From: Loripinus fragilis
Taxonomy: Eukaryota; Mollusca; Bivalvia; Lucinida; Lucinidae
Direction: 5' to 3'
Length of the DNA: 64,000 bases
Assembly (NCBI GenBank): GCA_964019695.1
Contig: OZ026519.1
Location: 26,405,213-26,469,212, forward strand
The notes below the pieces were generated by a model, which saw only the letters and a list, made by a program, of their open reading frames with translations, was not told the DNA's origin and did no database searches. A program made the position numbers and the translations under genes. This document shows, one piece after another, positions 12,101 to 21,590 of this stretch; within the stretch, counting starts at the first letter, position 1; each line of letters starts with the position of its first letter.

Positions 12101-15100
12101 AGAAAATACTTCAGTAACAATATATTACAACTTGATTGCTCTTTTGCAGAAAATCGTAAATAAAAACTGTGTCTGAAAAAATGCTTGGGAGGTGCTTAAC
12201 TTCTGATGCTGTGTATAAAAGATATTAAAACGTGTATGCTTACAGTGTTTTCCTACTGCACCAACTCCTAATATTCCAATAGTTACCGTTGATAAAGTTC
12301 CAGGAGCCGCCAGTTCCATCCTATAAATAGAATATTTTCAGTCATCTAAATCAGTGTCAGTTCCAAGATATTTGAGCCAGCCAATGAGATAATATACAAT
12401 TATTTCATGCCCATTTGTAGTATAGTCAAACTATTACCCAAGGTGCCGTAGACGACCTGATGAACTATAGCATGAGACTGAAGTGCTATAGTGCATCAGT
12501 TCCAAAGTACCCTGGACGACCTGATGCACTATAGCACGAGGCTGAAGTGCTATAGCGCATCAGTTCTAAAGTGACTTGGACGACCTGATGCACTATAGCA
12601 CGTGGCCTCGTGCTATAGTACTTCAGGCTATCCATGGCACCTCAGAGTAATACTGACTACAAACAGGCATGAAATAACTGTTTTATCACCCATTTCTTTT
12701 GATGACCTCTTAGCAGTGTTCATTGAATGGAGTTGCTGTAGACGATGCGGTCTTGTTGCAAAACAGAAAATTTCACCTTATCTACTCAATGTCGGTCTCA
12801 AAGTGCTCCGCTCGTCCTAAGAAAACAAATACCCACACTATAAGTTTCTGACCAGAAACAACGAAGTTATTGGAGTCTTCAGTTGCCGTACCATTCCTTT
12901 AATTAATTCTCCCATTGCTGCATAATTTCTGCAGGCATAAACGAACCGTACGCGCATCGTCGTCTCGCATGTCGATAAGCGTTTCTAACAGCGAAGTGGG
13001 ACACCAGGCCATAGTATAGTCAAAGTAAATAATCAAAACTATTGCCCCGGCAGTAGATCAGTGACTAATGAGATAGCAAAAAATAGACAAGTACTCTGTA
13101 TATAGACAGTTGGGTAATTATGGTACTTACCGCATCATTTTAAAACCTACATGTATACTTGACAGCAAAATAAACGCATAATTTCTTCATTTATTTAACA
13201 TTTGAAACCATAATAAAATTTACCTTTAATCACATTAATATGTTTGGCAGGAATCAAACGCTAGTTCCAGGCCACTTTATTCCTCGTTACACGGTGAATT
13301 AAAAGTTTTTTAGATAATGTAAAGAAACATCAAAAAATGTGCTGCGCGTTGAAAGAGCCATGTTTTGAATCCGAATTCACTTCATTTTGCCACAGAACAG
13401 TGCAACAAATTAGAAAACCGAATAAAACTTTTAAAATCATTGCTGTGGGAGATTTACTGCAGAACCAAAAATCTTAAGATTTTGCAATTTTACTTTAATC
13501 TTGATAAAAGTCCGAAAAATCTGAGATGCAAGGGAGTCTAGTACATTATGCATGGAATCAAGTCAGGAACTTACAACAGAACAATTTAAAACAACAGTTC
13601 TGACGCTAACGTGCCTGTCTAATACACACTTCCGGTTTATTGTTTGACAATGCAACTTGTACACATTGTTTTGTCTTGAATAATTCTGGACTATTTAATC
13701 TTCAGAAGTAGCCTGTATGGATCTGTATTGCCTGACAAAGACGCAGAGTGATTTTCATTAAAATGCGCTCTGTTGTTTGGGGTCGCATCATTGGTGCCTT
13801 CATATCATTAGATTATTATTAAAGTCCATTTTATACAAAACATACAATAATCAAAACATGCGTATCTTTTGCTGATAAGTATATCTACCCAACTACCTAG
13901 GGAGGCTATAAATGTCTTAAAAGGGGAGAGGGGTCTCACTCTATAGGAAATTTACATAGGGTTCTGCCCACACATAGATTTTCATAATATTATGCATAAT
14001 GATTGCCTAACATTTATCTATTCTATTTGTGATATAGTTTCCCACTTACCTACCGACATTGTCAAAAATGAGCTGTTATGTAATTGGCTATCTGATTATA
14101 GGGGTACCATTAGTTTCAACCGCCCATAACTCTCATAGTATCATATATTGGGTTCGCTTTGTTTTAAAAACTACCTATGATTATCATTGATTATATATGC
14201 GTAATCAAATTCAGTTTCAATCTGTAATGTTGCGATTTTATGTGGAAAAGTCCCCAAATTTCAGCTGTATTATAATTTCTCAACAATTTTGTTTTAAATT
14301 TAGGCATGTTCCGGTTCTTGCTTACCTATGAAATTAATCTTAAATTAGGCTATACATATGCAAATGATATGCTAAAATTTTCAAGAAAAAGGTAGACCGG
14401 TAACATTTTGTCTTTGAACTTTGAATGTTACAAATCCAATCACTGAGAAATGTAAAATAAAAACTGATTTTAGTTAATGAATAAGTATTTGATTAGTTAA
14501 TTAGTTTAAAAGCAAGTAAGTTTTTTGTTTGTTTTATTGTATAAAGAAGATGGAATCTTAAATAGTTTTACAACTATTATACTTACACGGATAGTTGAAT
14601 ACTGATCACATATAGAGAATTCTACCCTGTTTAACTCCTCATAAAACAGAAAACATTTGTAATCTTTATAATAAGGTTTCAAGTCCAGATGCACTCTAAT
14701 AGAAAGTCATTCGCCATAATTCAATCATTTCATTTGTGTTAGGGAATCCATTGTTTGCTTATTTCTTTATCACTAACATGATAAAAAATAAATAAATAAT
14801 AAAAAAGACAACCATATATAATCATATTTCACATTCTGCACAATGTCATAATATTAAGCATGTTTCTTGTATATTTACGATTTCTGATCAGACTGCGGGA
14901 ACGCGCAGGCAGATCTGAGATTTTGCTGGTCGCACATACCACATTGATGGATATCTCATGTCTCGGCTCAATTATCATAAAGGGCAGTGCTTTCAGATGC
15001 AGGCACCAATCATGAATTAATGAATGAAAATTTACTTACATATTCCATTCCCGCCTAGATTGAAATTGAGTTGCAGTAAAATATTTTCTCTCCAAAGCTA

Positions 15101-18100
15101 TGATGTATCCAAGGACATACTCTGTTATCAGGTCAGCGTTTACAATACCTAGTGTCTTCGTCAGTTGGAAGGATGGGAACGGCTGTGGAAAATAAATTAT
15201 GACCAACGCATTAAATGGATCATACCCCCCCCCCCCCCGGAAACTCACAAGTGGTTATATGTTTCTTAGAAATGCTGGTAAGAACCCCCTCGAGAAGCAT
15301 TTGGACACTTCGGGTCTAATTGCTTCTCGAGGGAGGTCCGTCAGCCTTATGTGAAATACGTTGATGACTAAAAAGAGAAATTTATAGGATCCCATCCCAT
15401 CTCCCGAGGAAATTTTCTGGATATCGCAAATATGCACAAAAGCCTCAAATAACACCCTTGCAGACGATTAAAGTGGGATCGGCCGTCTAATTTTTGGCCT
15501 GAGTCTTCATCTACATCAATACATGTGTATGCGGACAGCAAATTACCATGCGTCTTACTCTGGACACACAGTCTATTCACATCAAGAATTATTCAAGGCG
15601 AACCAATGTTTACCTACAAGTTACATGTGAATGTACAGTGTTGAACAATAAATCGGAAATGTGTAAGAGACTTTGGAACGGCTATGTTTCGACATTATCA
15701 TTCTTGTTGTCATGCATAATATGCCAGTTTACCATGCAAACCAATGATTCTATTCGGTTTCAAGAATAGAGTGAATAAAATGATTTGCAGTGTACAGGTG
15801 TCATGCGTATACGAGATTTATACCGTAAATTGTGCTGTGGTAAAATGCAGCGAAAACGGAATCAAAACCGAACGTAAAGCAAAGTGTTTGCGTGTTCACA
15901 GAATTTTTCAAATAATCAATTCACTATGTTATAGCAGACAAAATGTTACGGAACAAACGTATTGGTCTAGTAAAGCATAATCATTCCTTTCAGATGTAAA
16001 TCGTAGTACAGTTGATTGATATGCGTTTCCTTTGTTGTCGAGTATATATACACTGTAAAACCCAAAATAGTGTCACAAAAGTCATCACACATGGGCCTAT
16101 CCAGATGGGTGTGTGGGGGGGGAGGTCAGGGGGTCCACCCCCCCCCCCCCCCCCCGATAAATCACAAAAATAAAGGTTTTCTTAGCAATACTGGTCCGGA
16201 TCCCCTGAAAAATCACAGAACTACCAAGCCAGAATTCAATGTTGGGCCATCGTCGGCCCACCAGCGATACGCCATTTAAATGGCGTTTCGCTGTTCGGCC
16301 GACGATGGCTCATTTATAGAGATATAGGGATCCTCTGTCCCCTAATCAACTAAAAAAACATTATCAAATTTTGGACCCCCTCTGACAAAAGTTTCTGGAT
16401 CCGAGCATGTCATATAAAAGCGGGCCACTATTGGGCCGTCAGCGAGACTGTATGCTTACTGTCACGCTCTGTGTATTCTGGACATACAACAGGGATAAAT
16501 ATAAACCATTCTTTATAGCATTTCTAATAAAAAATATACATACCTCATTTGGGTCCAGTGAATTAATGAGATAATCAACCCCTGAAATAAATATAACAGG
16601 TATATATTACAGGGGCGAATCAAGATTGGGGACAGGGGGGTCCGCCGCCCCCCCCCCCCTTGGAAAATCACAAGTTGCTACAAGTTTCAAACATATTGGC
16701 ACGGACCCCCCTCGAGAAGCAATTGGACCCCTCGGGAGGTCCGTACGGCCCTTTGTAAAATACGTTGATGACTAAAAGTTTTCAGGACCCCTCTGGCGGA
16801 TTTTTTTCCGGATCTCCATATGCATGAGTTCATGATTCTTTTCGCTTGTGCGCAAAACCCGCCTTCAAATGCTCATACTGAGGTATCCAGCAAGGCTAAA
16901 ATATATCTACTGTCTGTCGAATATAAAAAGACTGCAATGATCCAATCTCTGTGGCACCACCATGAGGTTTGGGATGGTAGGTCATCGATTAACTACATTG
17001 GATTATGTTGGTTTGAACAAAAATATTACAAGTTATCAAAGCGCTTTGTATAGTTTGACCCTTTGAAGACTGGAAACCTCCAAATGGGTACATGTACTGC
17101 AAACAGAAAAGAACCAGAGGAGGTATTTCTCCACGCTCTGCAACTTTTTAGCTAAGACAAATGGATCTTTCAGAGAAAATGCAATGTTTTAAAAATTAAA
17201 TTCTATAACCCCTTAAAATATACAATGGACCATCCTGACTTAACTGTAACAAACATTATGGTGTATGCCACCTGTGTCGATAGGGTTAAACAATAGAGAA
17301 GACTACAAACCATTCCAGCCTGTATGGGCCCATTTAAGGGCTGTTAGCTTATGTCTATATCTGGCAATAACAGGAATATCAGCGTACAACAATTCTATCT
17401 TGGATGCCAATTCATCGTCTTCTAGTGCAGGGCATTCGACTGCAAATACAAAAAAAATATAAACTCCTCTGACCTGGAAGTGCTAAAAGTGAGCTATTGG
17501 AATAAGTCAATGTTTTGTCGTCTGCTGAATTATTCAAGATCAATTTTCAGGAACATCATCTGAGTGTCAAACAGATTGGTTCCAAATCAAATCTCACGTC
17601 AAATCTTTTTGCAAAGGCTATCACCAGACGACATTATGTGGTAAAGAATTAACGAAACGAATATTTTGACTGCTTATTATAGTACAGCTCGGCATTTTTT
17701 TTTTCAAAACCGCACGTGAATATGAAAGCAAAGCAAGATGATTGGTTTATTTGGAACACGTATGCAATATCAAACAACGAATTGTGCAATTGTATAATTC
17801 CATACAAAATGCATTGGCTCAGTGGTAGAGTGCTTGACTAGAGACCGAAGGGCCGCGGGTTCGAGCCTCACCGGCGTCACTGCGTTGTGGTCCTTGAGCA
17901 AGACACATTTATCCTAGCTTAGTACTGGTTCAACACAGGAAGCCCCGTCCCGCATAACTGAAAGATTGTTGAGTGGACGTAAAGAATAAAATCAAACAAA
18001 CAAATCAAACAAACCATCCAAAATGATTGGTCTAAAATCATTTACAGATCACTTGGGAAAGCACTGGGCTATGTCACCTGCCTTGTCGACCACGATAAAA

Positions 18101-18269
18101 ACAATCAGGATGTAAAACTCGAAGGAAATCAAAACTGAAGCGAAAACTCACGCTTTTGTTCATTGTAGTCTAAAATTATATACAGAATGTCTCGTAAGAA
18201 TTCCAACCGTTTAAACCAATGTAAATCCAAGGGATGTAAGGCAACGTAGACTGGGATTCTGGATGACAT
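1..18269 (-). CDS. D-isomer-specific 2-hydroxyacid dehydrogenase, glyoxylate/hydroxypyruvate reductase-like (9 exons seen, 3' end outside window)
   Basis: The spliced minus-strand product has at least 305 residues; family members usually have about 320-350, so some 20-30 C-terminal codons lie beyond base 1. Exons: 18269-18152, 17439-17311, 16581-16544, 15182-15040, 12320-12244, 10753-10657, 9604-9484, 5824-5757 and 126-1. All eight introns are GT-AG and every junction keeps phase. The Rossmann dinucleotide loop GILGVGAVG has its glycines at 161, 163 and 166. The expected catalytic triad is present: Arg250 (NVARGDVID), Glu279 (VFVKEP) and His298 (TPHVSG), with the usual family spacings of 29 and 19. 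These enzymes reduce 2-oxoacids such as glyoxylate or hydroxypyruvate with NAD(P)H. The basic pair after the second strand (GMTRRP) suggests NADPH, which is inference. No targeting peptide is obvious, so it is probably cytosolic. Substrate cannot be fixed from sequence. Confidence 0.93.
127..932. other. intron sequence, nothing recognised
   Basis: Part of the last intron of the dehydrogenase gene. AT-rich, with no coding, RNA or repeat signal that I can support. Confidence 0.6.
933..1531 (+). repeat. left inverted arm of the foldback element
   Basis: Reverse complement of 4309-4909, with point changes and small indels. Short open frames inside it are not conserved between the two arms. Confidence 0.75.
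2735..3172. repeat. short palindromic repeat (family F) split by a SINE
   Basis: The flanks carry TTTGCAAACAGATTGGACCC on the left and ATCCAATCTGTTTGACACTC on the right, an inverted pair. Related copies lie at 17550-17640 and 55370-55640. This copy is interrupted by the SINE at 2810-3133. Confidence 0.55.
2810..3133 (+). mobile_element. tRNA-derived SINE
   Basis: The tRNA-like head has an A box (TAGCGCAGTCGG) and a B box (GAGTTCGATCCC), the internal promoter pattern of RNA polymerase III. The tail ends in TTGGGACGTAAAGCAACA and an A/C-rich run, resembling the V-SINE/RUDI type known from molluscs. It is flanked by perfect 11-bp direct repeats AATCTGGATCC (2799-2809 and 3134-3144), the mark of LINE-mediated insertion. 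Confidence 0.85.
3276..3291 (+). repeat. poly-G tract (16 G)
   Basis: Homopolymer run inside the foldback element. Its length may be an assembly estimate. Confidence 0.9.
4309..4909 (-). repeat. right inverted arm of the foldback element
   Basis: Reverse complement of 933-1531. The match is clear from the outer terminus to the GGTGGTGGTTTGG stretch near 4311. Confidence 0.75.
4955..5265 (+). repeat. dispersed repeat family A, partial, plus strand
   Basis: It begins near GCAAAGATCAGGAATCGATA and ends near GGCGCCAACCTCACCCTTAA. It matches 40250-40560 closely, and in reverse 6207-6507 and 25820-26122. No protein is encoded. Confidence 0.8.
5757..5824 (-). CDS. 2-hydroxyacid dehydrogenase exon 8 (catalytic Arg)
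   Basis: It encodes residues 242-263 plus two bases of Lys264. It carries [13 protein letters not shown] with the catalytic Arg250. Acceptor is TTTCAG and donor GTAATT. It joins exon 9 in phase to give [15 protein letters not shown]. Confidence 0.95.
5861..6507 (-). repeat. dispersed repeat family A, near full length, minus strand
   Basis: About 650 bp. The 6180-6507 part is the inverse of 4955-5265, and the whole 5960-6507 part is the inverse of 40250-40790. Its outer part (CTTTAATTGCACGCCGGTGG) also occurs at 61810 and, diverged, at 33490. Confidence 0.8.
6945..7140 (-). mobile_element. tRNA-derived SINE, minus strand
   Basis: The reverse strand reads GGCTCAGTTGTAGAGTGCTT (A box) and a B-box-like GGTTTGAGCC, then the shared body (GTCCTTGAGCAAGACACATT, TAGTACTGGTTCAACCCAGG) and tail GATGGGGCGTAAAGAATCAT. 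Same family as 17816-18021 and 36150-36345. Confidence 0.82.
7150..9033 (+). repeat. tandem array of alternating ~160/~176-bp units (~338-bp dimer)
   Basis: The anchor 'GCTAGAGTGGTCACAAC' and its variants recur at about 7311, 7471, 7641, 7804, 7978, 8138, 8316, 8477, 8655, 8815 and 8993. Spacing alternates between 160-163 and 170-178. One unit type reads on into CTCCCATTATAAGTCTATGG, the other into ATTATTCATCAATTTTTTA, so the true repeat is a dimer. About eleven units are present, plus a partial first one. The open frame across it (8397-9119) follows from unit structure and is not a gene. Confidence 0.9.
9034..9261 (+). mobile_element. terminal part of a pearl/Helentron-like element: ACGG-like tract and hairpin
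   Basis: After the array come a short ACGCACGCAAGGACGGACGC stretch (9187-9206) and a hairpin at 9226-9261 (TTAGCTCACC..TGAGCC / GGCTC..GGTAAGCTAA). Tandem ~160-bp units followed by an ACGG tract and a terminal hairpin is the layout described for bivalve pearl elements and Helentron-associated repeats. Assignment is by layout only. Confidence 0.5.
9484..9604 (-). CDS. 2-hydroxyacid dehydrogenase exon 7
   Basis: It completes Lys201 and encodes residues 202-241, with the family segment [14 protein letters not shown]. Acceptor is TTCTAG and donor GTGTCC (non-optimal but GT). Confidence 0.93.
9605..10656. other. intron sequence, nothing recognised
   Basis: AT-rich intron between exons 6 and 7, with no supported element. 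Confidence 0.6.
10657..10753 (-). CDS. 2-hydroxyacid dehydrogenase exon 6
   Basis: It completes Leu169 and encodes residues 170-200, continuing the Rossmann fold (strand 2, KVLGMTRRP). The two basic residues after the strand are where NADPH-preferring members bind the 2'-phosphate. Acceptor is TTTCAG and donor GTATGC. Confidence 0.93.
11007..11242. mobile_element. MITE with internal ~45-bp degenerate repeats
   Basis: Termini GAGGCTTGTATAG and CTATACAAGCCTC are inverted. AATAAT flanks both sides (11001-11006 and 11243-11248) as a likely target duplication. The interior repeats a TTACTTCCAGGGATATGGGA-like motif about four times. Confidence 0.72.
11249..12243. other. intron sequence, nothing recognised
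   Basis: Rest of the intron between exons 5 and 6. No coding or RNA signal seen. Confidence 0.6.
12244..12320 (-). CDS. 2-hydroxyacid dehydrogenase exon 5 (Rossmann loop)
   Basis: It encodes the end of Met143 and residues 144-168, including the dinucleotide-binding GxGxxG loop at 161-166. Acceptor is TTATAG and donor GTAAGC. Confidence 0.94.
12401..12676. mobile_element. foldback MITE containing three tandem hairpins
   Basis: The outer arms (TATTTCATGCC..TTTGTAGTA and TACAAACAGGCATGAAATA) are inverted. Between them GACGACCTGATG recurs at about 12447, 12509 and 12580. The first two repeats each open a unit that is itself a hairpin (CTGATGCACTATAGCAC / GTGCTATAGCGCATCAG); the third pairs GCACTATAGCACG with CGTGCTATAGTAC. 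It lies just upstream of exon 5, in an intron. Confidence 0.72.
12677..14880. other. intron sequence, nothing recognised
   Basis: 2.2 kb of AT-rich intron between exons 4 and 5. I found no exon, RNA gene or clear repeat. Confidence 0.55.
14881..14962 (-). repeat. fragment of the TGAGCC-type MITE
   Basis: GATCAGACTGCGGGAACGCG and GCTGGTCGCACATACCACA match the ends of the MITE copies at 18959-19196 and 19279-19519. Confidence 0.6.
15040..15182 (-). CDS. 2-hydroxyacid dehydrogenase exon 4
   Basis: It encodes residues 96-142 plus two bases. It includes [19 protein letters not shown], the family's conserved 'N....AE' helix, and the following W-N. Acceptor is CCACAG and donor GTAAGT. Confidence 0.93.
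15218..15440 (+). repeat. dispersed repeat with poly-C and CTCGAGAAGC hairpin (family D)
   Basis: Poly-C at 15226-15238 is followed by a hairpin at about 15289-15333 (CCTCGAGAAGC / GCTTCTCGAGG). A second copy lies at 16612-16812; both share AAATACGTTGATGACTAAAA. Confidence 0.7.
16085..16430 (+). repeat. dispersed repeat with a 64-bp palindromic core (family C)
   Basis: Poly-G/poly-C at 16117-16155 is followed by a near-perfect palindrome at 16246-16309 centred on ATTTAAAT. A diverged copy with its own palindrome lies at 54450-54680. Confidence 0.7.
16544..16581 (-). CDS. 2-hydroxyacid dehydrogenase exon 3 (38-nt small exon)
   Basis: This very short exon (two bases completing Gly83, then residues 84-95, [12 protein letters not shown]) completes the GVD motif. 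Acceptor is TTTCAG and donor GTATGT. It ends in phase 0. Confidence 0.88.
16612..16812 (+). repeat. dispersed repeat family D, second copy
   Basis: Same order as 15218-15440: GGGGTCC, poly-C, AAATCACAAG, CCCCTCGAGAAGCAATTGGA, then AAATACGTTGATGACTAAAA. Confidence 0.7.
17311..17439 (-). CDS. 2-hydroxyacid dehydrogenase exon 2
   Basis: Acceptor TTTGCAG and donor GTTTGT bound residues 40-82 plus one base. It holds the substrate-domain segment ending [10 protein letters not shown], equivalent to the family's 'W.Q....G.D' motif, which continues into exon 3. Confidence 0.88.
17550..17640. repeat. family F palindromic repeat, short copy
   Basis: GAGTGTCAAACAGATTGG at one end and TTTGCAAAGGCTATCACCAG at the other match the two ends of the repeat at 2735-3172. 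Confidence 0.5.
17816..18021 (+). mobile_element. tRNA-derived SINE
   Basis: A box TGGCTCAGTGGTAGAG and B box GGGTTCGAGCC are followed by the body GTGGTCCTTGAGCAAGACAC and tail GTGGACGTAAAGAATAAAAT with (CAAA)n. AAAATG-ATTGG-like direct repeats flank it. It lies in the first intron of the dehydrogenase gene, opposite to the gene's strand. Confidence 0.85.
18152..18269 (-). CDS. 2-hydroxyacid dehydrogenase exon 1 (start codon)
   Basis: The ATG is at 18269-18267. The exon encodes residues 1-39, beginning [15 protein letters not shown], plus one base of codon 40. Donor is GTGAGT. The start is supported because this frame joins exon 2 in phase (1+2). Similarity to the family is low in this N-terminal stretch, so this exon is less certain than the others. 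Confidence 0.75.
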
Positions 18270-18958
18270 GCTAACAAATAACGATATTTTTCTTTAAGTC
18301 AATTAATTTATTCAGATCTCCAGCTCTCCACACAGGTATATGCACCATGTACAGAATTTCCTTAAAACACAATATAAATTATTTAAAAAATATGCTTTCA
18401 ATGCTTCTCAATTAGCATGAATTGATCAAAACAATCTACTTCATGTACATGTACATGTAGTATTCGGGTATGAAATACCTTCATTATTTATTGTCATGGT
18501 CAAGATATATATTGCATTAAAGTAGTGTTGACCTTTTCTCGCTGATTAAATTTCAAAACTTCACACTCTTATTTAAATAATACGTGACAATCCTCAAACT
18601 CACTGCTAATAAATGCAACCCAACATATGAAAGGTGACCCAGGAACATTATAAGCGAACAATGTAGACCTTAGCCAGCCTCTGTTGTCGTAGCAGAGTTG
18701 AGCAGGGACTATGTCGTCCTCAAATTATAAAGTGCTTCTAATAAATGTTTGGCTTTCTGTCAAAATTAAGACATAGTCTGAAAATTAAGATTATTATCTG
18801 AAAGGCCATATCATAGACTTATACCATTTGGAATATCATTTACTCGGTATAGACATGGTGTCCTATCTATTAGATATAGGCAAATTGTGAATATCTAGAT
18901 CAGACGCCAAAAAACGTCTGATCAGGGTCATTGCTGTTACAAGAAATTCAATTCAAAA
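18270..18958. other. upstream of the dehydrogenase start; no promoter motif claimed
   Basis: This should contain the 5' UTR and promoter of the minus-strand gene. I see no convincing TATA box or initiator. A small perfect hairpin (GATCAGACG..CGTCTGATC) lies at 18899-18925. Confidence 0.4.
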
Positions 18959-19196
18959 TGAGCCAGTGCATGAGATTTCCAACAATGTAGTATGTGCGAC
19001 CAGCAAAGGCTCAGACCAGCCTGCGCATACGCGCAGACTGATCAGAGCCTTTGCTTGTCGCTTGAATATTCTATAAGTGTTAAACTATTGACCGAACATC
19101 TTTTGGGGGTTCTAAGCTTAAAAGGAGGCTGCACAGGCTCGTCTGAGTCTGCACTTGTCAAATGGCAAATTGTTGGAAATCTCATGCAACGGCTCA
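18959..19196 (+). mobile_element. TGAGCC-type MITE (~240 bp)
   Basis: It starts TGAGCCAGTGCATGAGATTT and ends AAATCTCATGCAACGGCTCA, an inverted pair of about 27 bp. The interior contains CCTGCGCATACGCGCAGACT. MITEs of this kind (TGAGCC..ATGAGA termini, GCGCAG interior) are abundant in bivalve genomes. Confidence 0.85.
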
Positions 19197-19278
19197 AATG
19201 AGATTATCCAAGTGATTAAATATTCCCACCATTAGAAACAGATATGGCATAGATGGGTATGGACAAGTCATTAACATT

Positions 19279-19519
19279 TGAGCCAGTGCATGAGATTTCC
19301 AACAATTTGACATTTTGAAAAGTGTAGGCTTGGACGAGCCTCTACAGCCTGCTTTTAAGCTTAGAAACTCCAAATGGTGTTCAGTCAGTACCTTAACAAT
19401 CATAGAATACTCATTAGCGACTAGCAAAGGCTCTGATCGGGCTGCGCGTATGCGCAGGCTGATCTGAGGCTTTGCTGGTCGCACATACCACATTGTTGGA
19501 AATCTCATGCACTGGCTCA
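19279..19519 (-). mobile_element. TGAGCC-type MITE, opposite orientation
   Basis: Same termini as 18959-19196 with the interior reversed (GCTGCGCGTATGCGCAGGCT). The two copies form a head-to-head pair 82 bp apart. Confidence 0.85.
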
Positions 19520-19640
19520 TTTGCAAGATCTAACCGATTATCCACCAATTGTCAGTTTAGAAATCCAAATGTTTTTCACATCTAAGTTTTACTCTATACA
19601 TTTTACCTGTTTGAGGCTTTTTCGCTTTAAACATTGCAAA

Positions 19641-19815
19641 AATAGTAAGTGAGTATAATCAGGAAATACTACAATCACAAACTGCAGACAAACGTGTGGC
19701 ACCGCGAGGAAGAGCCACACAACAATCACGAGACACCAGGAAGTCAAACTAAGCAAACCAACCAGCTCTCTGTTTCCCGTCAAGATGATTGCAAAACTAA
19801 AATGGACACAAAGTT
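19641..19815 (+). repeat. dispersed repeat family B, partial
   Basis: Shares ATCACAAACTGCAGACAA and CACGAGACACCAGGAAG with 21211-21590, 26641-27000 and, in reverse, 61766-62440. Confidence 0.78.
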
Positions 19816-19979
19816 TGGCATAGGCACAACTTACTTTAACACCCCAGAAAATCAATTTTTACAGCCAAAAGATGCATTGTTTACCAATTTGGAATATAAT
19901 TTACTTAAGGAATAAAACTACGCAGCGGATGGAAATATAAGTTTTGCGTTGTTAATTGGCAAATTGATGAAAGTAAGTA

Positions 19980-20560
19980 AGGAGGCAAAGATCAGGAATC
20001 AATACAATCAAGTACCATACCTGAGCCAGGCCACCACATGGGAAAGTGGCAAAACACAAGAAAACATCACATTCAATAGAGCCAAATTAAATATACATAT
20101 CTCATACTGGTCATAAGTATACTCGGCTAAGCAATTCGATGTGTATGATAACCCAAAATTAATTTTGTCATTTTGTGAACTAATATAATTTTTCATCTTC
20201 AATGCTATCAAAGTCTATATACAGGAGGTACATGTACTTTGTGTGCGCAACGACTAGTCTCTATACGTTAAGCCAAGAGTTTGCAATCACTTTTGTCATG
20301 GTCTGAAGATGTGCACGTATTCTATAATCCTAAGATTAATTCTGCACCTTTAACAGATTTTTAACTCAAGACATTTTCATGCTTGAATGCTATCAATGTC
20401 TGTATGCAAGACACCCTTGTGTGTGTAAAACTCCCAACTCCCACCACACAGTTTTATACCAATCCTTTCAAAGCTTTGCATTATTTAATCATGGCCAGAA
20501 AGTGTGCATGATTTTATATATAATCAAACAAGTTTCCGGCTTGAATGATATCGATAATTA
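19980..20560. repeat. remnants of family A and of an old ~190-bp tandem array
   Basis: 19980-20050 is a family-A end (GCAAAGATCAGGAATC). After it, TCATGGTCTGAAGATGTGCA near 20297 and a diverged copy near 20490 are about 193 bp apart. Related lines recur at 24575, 24625, 25452 and 26570. Confidence 0.5.
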
Positions 20561-20926
20561 AACGAAGTGGGTACCTTGTGTGGGAACGTTTTCAACAGTC
20601 TATTCTGATTGCTTTAAGGTGGTACGGGACCCATGTCAAAAGATAACCGAGTGGTTTTAAAAAAAAGGTAAGAGTTATCTTTATTTATTTAGTTAAAACG
20701 TACAAGTATTGCACAAAAAATATCATTTATCAGTCACCCCTAATATTAACTGAATCGTTTCAACATAACCTAATAAACGTTTCCTATCTCACGGCATGTT
20801 ACCTTTATCAGGTCATGATGACGTTGCACTTTTTGAATGACGTCGCTAAAACGCTGAATCAACACAAAAATCAAAAATTACATCATAATTGCTAGTTTGA
20901 AGAGTGTTAAACAATGGGAAAACTCA

Positions 20927-21092
20927 TAAATAGAATACCAGGTTCGCGTCTTTTGATAACAAGTTTACCAGGCTCGGCTTTGAGAACGCATGTTGAATCG
21001 CTCGGCAAGCCTCGCGATGTCAACAAGCGTTCTCAAAGCCTCACCTGGTAAACTTGATATCAAAAGACACTCACCTAGTATTCTCTATTTAT
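20927..21092. mobile_element. 166-bp foldback MITE
   Basis: Arms of about 70 bp pair almost completely: ATAAATAGAATACCAGGTTC against CCTAGTATTCTCTATTTAT, and AAGTTTACCAGGCTCGGCTT against the reverse near 21040. Non-coding; the open frame through it is incidental. Confidence 0.8.
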
Positions 21093-21210
21093 CAACACAT
21101 CTGTACGACCAAATATATTTTGACCGTCTGGTCCAGTTTCACCCCTCAATGCGTTCCGAGTTATATTCTTTGACTTTTCGCTTACTGTAAATGCGTAAAG
21201 GTAGACTTAA

Positions 21211-21590
21211 AAGTAAATGAGTATGATCAGGAAATAACACAATCACAAACTGCAGACAACCCCGTGGCACAGCGAGGAAGAGCCGCTCAACCATCACGAG
21301 ACACCAGGAAGACAAATTAAGCAAAGCAACCAGCTCTGTCTTCCCCATCAAGATGATTGCAATACTAGAATGGACATAAAGTCACGTACAACAAAACATA
21401 GAACTATTACAGACTCCCACAATGGGAGTAACAATAAACAAGAAGTCAACAACAACAGAACCACCGCCTTAGAACGGACAGCAGCCTAAGCCACCGGGGG
21501 GGCTTAAATGCATTTTACTGGTACCAAATCTTCGCCCTAGATTCTGCTGTTGTTGAAGTACAAGAAATGTTCAGCTCGCATGGAGGCCAT
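21211..21590 (+). repeat. dispersed repeat family B
   Basis: From ATGATCAGGAAATAACACAA to ATTCTGCTGTTGTTGAAGTA. It matches 26641-27000 along its length and 62040-62440 in reverse. Confidence 0.82.
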
